Assembly (NCBI GenBank): GCA_031291035.1
Contig: JAISLI010000017.1
Location: 1 to 64,000 of the forward strand
Source of the DNA: Desulfovibrio sp.
GTDB taxonomy: Bacteria; Desulfobacterota; Desulfovibrionia; Desulfovibrionales; Desulfovibrionaceae
Length of the DNA: 64,000 nucleotides
Direction of reading: 5' to 3'
Shown piece by piece: positions 61,004 to 64,000 of the stretch (its first letter is position 1; every line of letters begins with the position of its first letter). The notes under the pieces are model-generated. The model did no database searches, had not been told where the DNA came from, and was given only the letters and a program-made list of their open reading frames with translations. The translations under genes and the position numbers were made by a program.

Positions 61004-61824
61004 CGCGCGCGCGCTGTTTGCCCTTTGTTTTTTCCCTCTGCCTGCACGGCGGCGTCATGGCCGGACTTGTTCTGCTCCCGGAGTTCTCTCCGGAAGATCG
61101 GGAGCAAATCCACCATGTCTCCCTGGAAGAATTTTCCCTCTTCGGGGCTTCCGGTTCCGCTCCTCCTGGGCGGGCGGCGGACGATTCCTCCGGAGAACAG
61201 GCCGCTCCGCAAACGCCGGAATCCGAATCCGGCGCGACGCGGAACGCATTGAGCGGACCTGGGGCGGAAACACCGGCCTCCGAAGACGCGCCGGAAAAGC
61301 CCGAACCCCAGACCGCCGGCCGGTCCAAAAACAGGCCGCCGTTCAAGCGTACACGGCGAACGCCGGCCACTCCGGATGCCGCTTCAAGTTCTTCCTCCGG
61401 CGGGCCGCCCTCCCCGTCCGCTCAGGGCGGCGTGGAGCGGACTTTTGCCGTTGCCCCGGAGAGGATCGCCGGAGGAGAAGGCGGAGCGTCCTCCCGCGCA
61501 TCCGGCCTTTCCGGCCAGAGCGCGGGCTCCGGCGTGCATGACGCGTCCCGCGTGGATCAGAAACCGTCCATTCTGCGGCGCGTCAAGCCGGAATACCCGG
61601 CAAAGGCCAGGAACTCGCGCGTCGACGGCACGGTTGTGGTGAGAATCGTCATAGATACCGCCGGGCTGCCCAGTGAATGCGCTGTTCATTCGGCCTCGCC
61701 GCCGGAATATTTTGAGGAGGCGGCCCTCGACGCCGCGCGGAGGACGCGCTTTCTGCCGGGCAGGATAAAAGGCCGCCCGGTCAAAACGCTGGTGCTGCTG
61801 CCCTTCGCCTTCCGGCTGAAATGA
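61000..61824 (+). CDS. TonB-family energy transducer dedicated to the metal operon
   Basis: A 274-residue protein with an N-terminal membrane anchor (about residues 7-27), a Pro/Ser/Glu-rich periplasmic linker to about residue 170, and a TonB C-terminal domain (ILRRVKPEYPAKARNSRVDG, then VVVRIVIDTAGLPSECAVHS). It would transmit energy from ExbB/ExbD to the receptor at the start of the operon. ExbB/ExbD are not in the window. Its location inside the operon suggests it serves this receptor in particular. Confidence 0.9.
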   Translation: MTRARCLPFVFSLCLHGGVMAGLVLLPEFSPEDREQIHHVSLEEFSLFGASGSAPPGRAADDSSGEQAAPQTPESESGATRNALSGPGAETPASEDAPEKPEPQTAGRSKNRPPFKRTRRTPATPDAASSSSSGGPPSPSAQGGVERTFAVAPERIAGGEGGASSRASGLSGQSAGSGVHDASRVDQKPSILRRVKPEYPAKARNSRVDGTVVVRIVIDTAGLPSECAVHSASPPEYFEEAALDAARRTRFLPGRIKGRPVKTLVLLPFAFRLK

Positions 61825-61850
61825 TTCCACACGGAGGGCGACGGAGCGGG

Positions 61851-62978
61851 CTATCTGCTTCTTTCCTGCCGCCGCTTCTCCGGCGCGGGGGCGGCGGCAG
61901 GAACTGGCGGTTCCTGTTTTGTCAAATCGGGGGGAGCCGGGATGAGAGGAAGATTTTTGTCGTTGCCCAAATAGTGCAAAAAGAAATCCGACAACAGATC
62001 ATAGAGCCGCTGGTGAATGGCCTTGCGCCCGGCGGAACTCACAGAGCGGCAAAGCTCCGGCAACTCATCCTCAAGGGGTTCCGGGCAGGGGGCCGCAAGA
62101 GAGGCGGCATCGGCATTCCTGAGCGTGGCATGCCGCGCCCTGCCGTTCAAAAGGGCAGCCAGCGCATCGGCGTGCAGCGCCGGAGGATGAAGCGTGTCCT
62201 CTTCCGCGCCAATCAGAAACAGCGGCGGGTAGAAATACCGGAATGAATCCCGGCCGAAAAGCATGCCGTAGCCCGGTGCGACGGCGGCGACGGCTTTGAT
62301 TCTTGGATCCGCAAGACTCGCCGTCAACGGCAACGCGGCGCACAATCTGTCGATGCGGTTTTTTGCCCAGGTGTTGCAATAGCTGTCACCGCTGCCGGCG
62401 CGTCCGCAGTAGCCGGGCCAGCCCGCGCAATCCGGCATCGCGCCGCCCAAAAGCAGGGCCGCGGCCGCCCCGGACCCGAAACCGATGACGCCGACGCGGT
62501 TGCGATCTATCCCCTGAGCCACCCGCGGGTTATCAAACAGCAGATCCAGCGTCGCGGAAAGCTCCAGCGCCCGCGATCGAAGCTGGGCCAGAGTGAACAG
62601 GGAATCCATGTTGTACATGCAGTCGGCGGAATGGGTGACGGCGGCCACCACAAAACCGCGCGAGGCCAGACGGGCCGCGGTATCGTGATAGGAGAAGCGC
62701 GTGCCGTCCGAATCGTGCGAGAGCAGGAGCAGGGGGAAACGCCCCTCCGCGGGCTTGCCCTCCGGCGCCGCCACAATCTCCCAGGGGGCATAGTTCAGAA
62801 CACGCGGAGGACGCACGCCGGGATACCAGACGTTGACATCCAGGCGCAGCCTGTCTTCCGCGCGCCATTGCCCGAGTGTGCGGAATCCGGGCTGATAGGC
62901 TTCCGCGGCCGAAGCCGGGCCCGCGATGAGGAAACACAGGAGCAAAAGCGGCAGGAGCGGACAGACGTAACGAAGCAT
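61851..62978 (-). CDS. Exported alpha/beta-hydrolase-like protein (dienelactone hydrolase/PAF-acetylhydrolase group), atypical nucleophile elbow
   Basis: A 375-residue protein with a signal peptide (LLPLLLLCFLIAGPASAA). The alpha/beta fold is suggested by LLLLSHDSDGTRFSYHDTAA near residue 85 and NRVGVIGFGSGAAAALLLGG near 160-178. At the nucleophile elbow, where relatives have GHSFG, this protein has G166-F-G-S-G170, so the Ser is displaced by one position or lost. That makes the catalytic status doubtful. The last 20 codons carry a GC-rich 11-bp hairpin (61863-61899). It is read toward the TonB operon's 3' end. Confidence 0.7.
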   Translation of the reverse strand: MLRYVCPLLPLLLLCFLIAGPASAAEAYQPGFRTLGQWRAEDRLRLDVNVWYPGVRPPRVLNYAPWEIVAAPEGKPAEGRFPLLLLSHDSDGTRFSYHDTAARLASRGFVVAAVTHSADCMYNMDSLFTLAQLRSRALELSATLDLLFDNPRVAQGIDRNRVGVIGFGSGAAAALLLGGAMPDCAGWPGYCGRAGSGDSYCNTWAKNRIDRLCAALPLTASLADPRIKAVAAVAPGYGMLFGRDSFRYFYPPLFLIGAEEDTLHPPALHADALAALLNGRARHATLRNADAASLAAPCPEPLEDELPELCRSVSSAGRKAIHQRLYDLLSDFFLHYLGNDKNLPLIPAPPDLTKQEPPVPAAAPAPEKRRQERSR

Positions 62979-63062
62979 GAAACAGGTTGTGCCACAGGGC
63001 GTCCTGGGATACAAGGGTCGAACCGCCGCGCCGCGAAAAAGAAAAATTTGCCGGGGACGCCG

Positions 63063-63716
63063 ATGGAATTTGTTTCCAGTTGTATTGATTTTGTGCTGCA
63101 CATTGACGTTCGCCTCTTTGAATTGGCGCGGCAGTACGGCGCTTGGGCATACGCCATCCTTTTTGTCGTTGTTTTTTGTGAAACAGGGCTTGTGGTCACA
63201 CCGTTTCTGCCGGGGGACTCCCTGCTCTTCGCCTCCGGAGTGGCGGCCGGCGCCGGCCTCATGGGTTACGGCGAAATCATGCTGACGCTTTTTGCGGCCG
63301 GCGTTCTGGGGGACGCCGTCAATTACGCCATCGGACGGCATGTGGGGCCCCCTGTTTTCTCCAGGGAAAGCAGGCTGATCAAAAAAGAATACCTGCTGAA
63401 GGCAAACCGCTTTTACGCCCGCCACGGCGGCAAGGCCATCGTGCTGGCGCGTTTTGTGCCCATAGTGCGCACCTTTGCCCCTTTTGTGGCGGGCATTGCC
63501 CTCATGTTTCCGCCGGCCTTCTTTTTTTTCAACATCGCCGGTTGCGCCCTCTGGGTCGGCGGACTTGTTTCCGCCGGATACTTTCTGGGCAATATCCCGT
63601 GGGTACAGACAAATTTCGGCCTCATCATCTACGGCATCATCGTCGTTTCCGTCCTGCCCGTCTGTATCGAAGCGGCGCGCGCGAAACTGGGCAAAAAAAC
63701 AGGCAGTCAACCCTGA
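63063..63716 (+). CDS. DedA-family inner-membrane protein
   Basis: A 217-residue DedA protein with about five helices. The signature ETGLVVTPFLPGDSLLFASG and the GDAVNYAIGRHVG and ARFVPIVRTFAPFVAG motifs are present; the latter holds the Arg residues needed by E. coli YqjA/YghB. DedA proteins are lipid scramblase-like and help membrane homeostasis. The start (MEFVSSCIDF) has GGGG upstream. Its end overlaps the converging ABC gene by 10 nt. Confidence 0.93.
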   Translation: MEFVSSCIDFVLHIDVRLFELARQYGAWAYAILFVVVFCETGLVVTPFLPGDSLLFASGVAAGAGLMGYGEIMLTLFAAGVLGDAVNYAIGRHVGPPVFSRESRLIKKEYLLKANRFYARHGGKAIVLARFVPIVRTFAPFVAGIALMFPPAFFFFNIAGCALWVGGLVSAGYFLGNIPWVQTNFGLIIYGIIVVSVLPVCIEAARAKLGKKTGSQP

Positions 63717-64000
63717 ACAAGCCGGCCGTTTTCCATCCCGGCCCTGCGGTTGATGCACAGGGGCGCGTCTTGGCTGTAATGGGACACAAAGACAAAATGC
63801 ATCCCCCGTTCGGCCAGATCGTCCAGAATATCCAGATAGCGCAGGCGGCTTTCGGCATCAAGGCCGTTGCAGGGCTCGTCAAGCAGCAAAATTTCCGGAT
63901 CCCCCGCAAGCGCCCGCGCCAGGAAAAGACATCGCAACTGCCCGCTGGAAAGTCGCCGTATGGAGACCTCAGCCAGATGGGCCACCCGAAGCTCCGCCAT
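63707..64000 (-). CDS. ABC ATPase, C-terminal portion (gene continues beyond the window)
   Basis: About 97 residues from the end of an ABC ATPase: signature RLSSGQLRCLFLARALAG, Walker B EILLLDEPCNGLD and the H-loop FVFVSHYSQD, ending close to the stop. The Met at the window edge is internal, as Walker A is missing. The wording of the C-terminus resembles tandem ModF/PhrA-type ABC proteins. The remainder lies outside the window. Confidence 0.8.
   Translation of the reverse strand: MAELRVAHLAEVSIRRLSSGQLRCLFLARALAGDPEILLLDEPCNGLDAESRLRYLDILDDLAERGMHFVFVSHYSQDAPLCINRRAGMENGRLVQG

Noticed and set aside
62979..63758. Upstream extension of the minus-strand hydrolase frame by 260 codons.
   Set aside because: The extension runs antisense to the DedA gene; the signal peptide start at 62978 is clear.
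1..64000. CRISPR arrays, rRNA or tRNA genes.
   Set aside because: No regularly spaced short repeats, rRNA segments or complete cloverleafs were found.

Overview
The window looks like the chromosome of an anaerobic, Desulfovibrio-like bacterium (Desulfobacterota). This is an inference from gene content; no rRNA or other marker gene lies in the window to settle it. Pointers are a three-gene ferredoxin-type glutamate synthase, LL-diaminopimelate aminotransferase (DapL) with DapF, AdhE, a B12-dependent class II ribonucleotide reductase, complete NadA/NadB/NadC, type III glutamine synthetase, a UbiA-type prenyltransferase and GC-rich coding DNA. Decayed insertion sequences, frameshifted genes and repeat elements suggest an accessory-rich or eroding, possibly host-associated, genome.

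Layout. 1-2000: a gene truncated by the window edge and a DASS/SLC13 anion transporter. 2045-13788 (all minus): dapF-dapL, adhE, a three-subunit glutamate synthase, then ribD-ribE almost touching it. 13789-17580: an accessory patch with IS630 relics, a 412-bp IS630-derived element with 19-bp terminal inverted repeats inserted in an ISNCY-like transposase gene, a chagasin-type protease inhibitor, an RRM RNA-binding protein, a DnaQ-like exonuclease, and a Doc toxin-antitoxin pair flanked by 63-bp direct repeats. 17583-24641 (minus): an AfuA/FbpA-type ABC importer with two ATPase genes, followed by an RmlD-like reductase and a DUF3179 protein. 24874-25669: nested IS fragments that appear to have removed the upstream part of an RND efflux operon, whose pump gene survives at 25666-28767. 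28819-30621: a lipoprotein and a zinc-ribbon/Yip1 membrane protein. 30923-33187: nrdJ. 33188-36879: a decayed island with an SNF2 helicase pseudogene, a SWIM-domain pseudogene and a GtrII-like glycosyltransferase broken at a C10 tract, which may be phase variable. 36919-38307: mgtE. 38555-43402: nadC-nadA-nadB plus a class V aminotransferase.

43655-49410 (minus) is a nitrogen-assimilation block: a NifA/NtrC-like sigma-54 activator, then amtB-glnK-glnN with a good candidate sigma-54 promoter before amtB. The PII protein has Met where Tyr51 is uridylylated in enterobacterial PII. 49591-55439 carries a UbiA-like prenyltransferase, a MogA-like protein, queF, ftsY, a sodium:solute symporter and a DUF457-like membrane protein. 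55655-61824 is a compact six-gene operon that looks like a complete outer-to-inner membrane metal uptake route: TonB-dependent receptor, SAM methyltransferase with a His-rich patch, cluster A-I substrate-binding protein with an unusual CPGH motif, ABC ATPase, permease and a dedicated TonB. The window ends with an alpha/beta-hydrolase whose nucleophile elbow is atypical, a DedA protein and the end of a tandem ABC ATPase.

The leads I consider most worth following are the six-gene metal operon, the C10 tract, the repeat family that supplies the TAG stop codon of two unrelated genes, the direct repeats around the Doc module, and a pair of hairpin elements with a conserved core but different, still complementary, arms.
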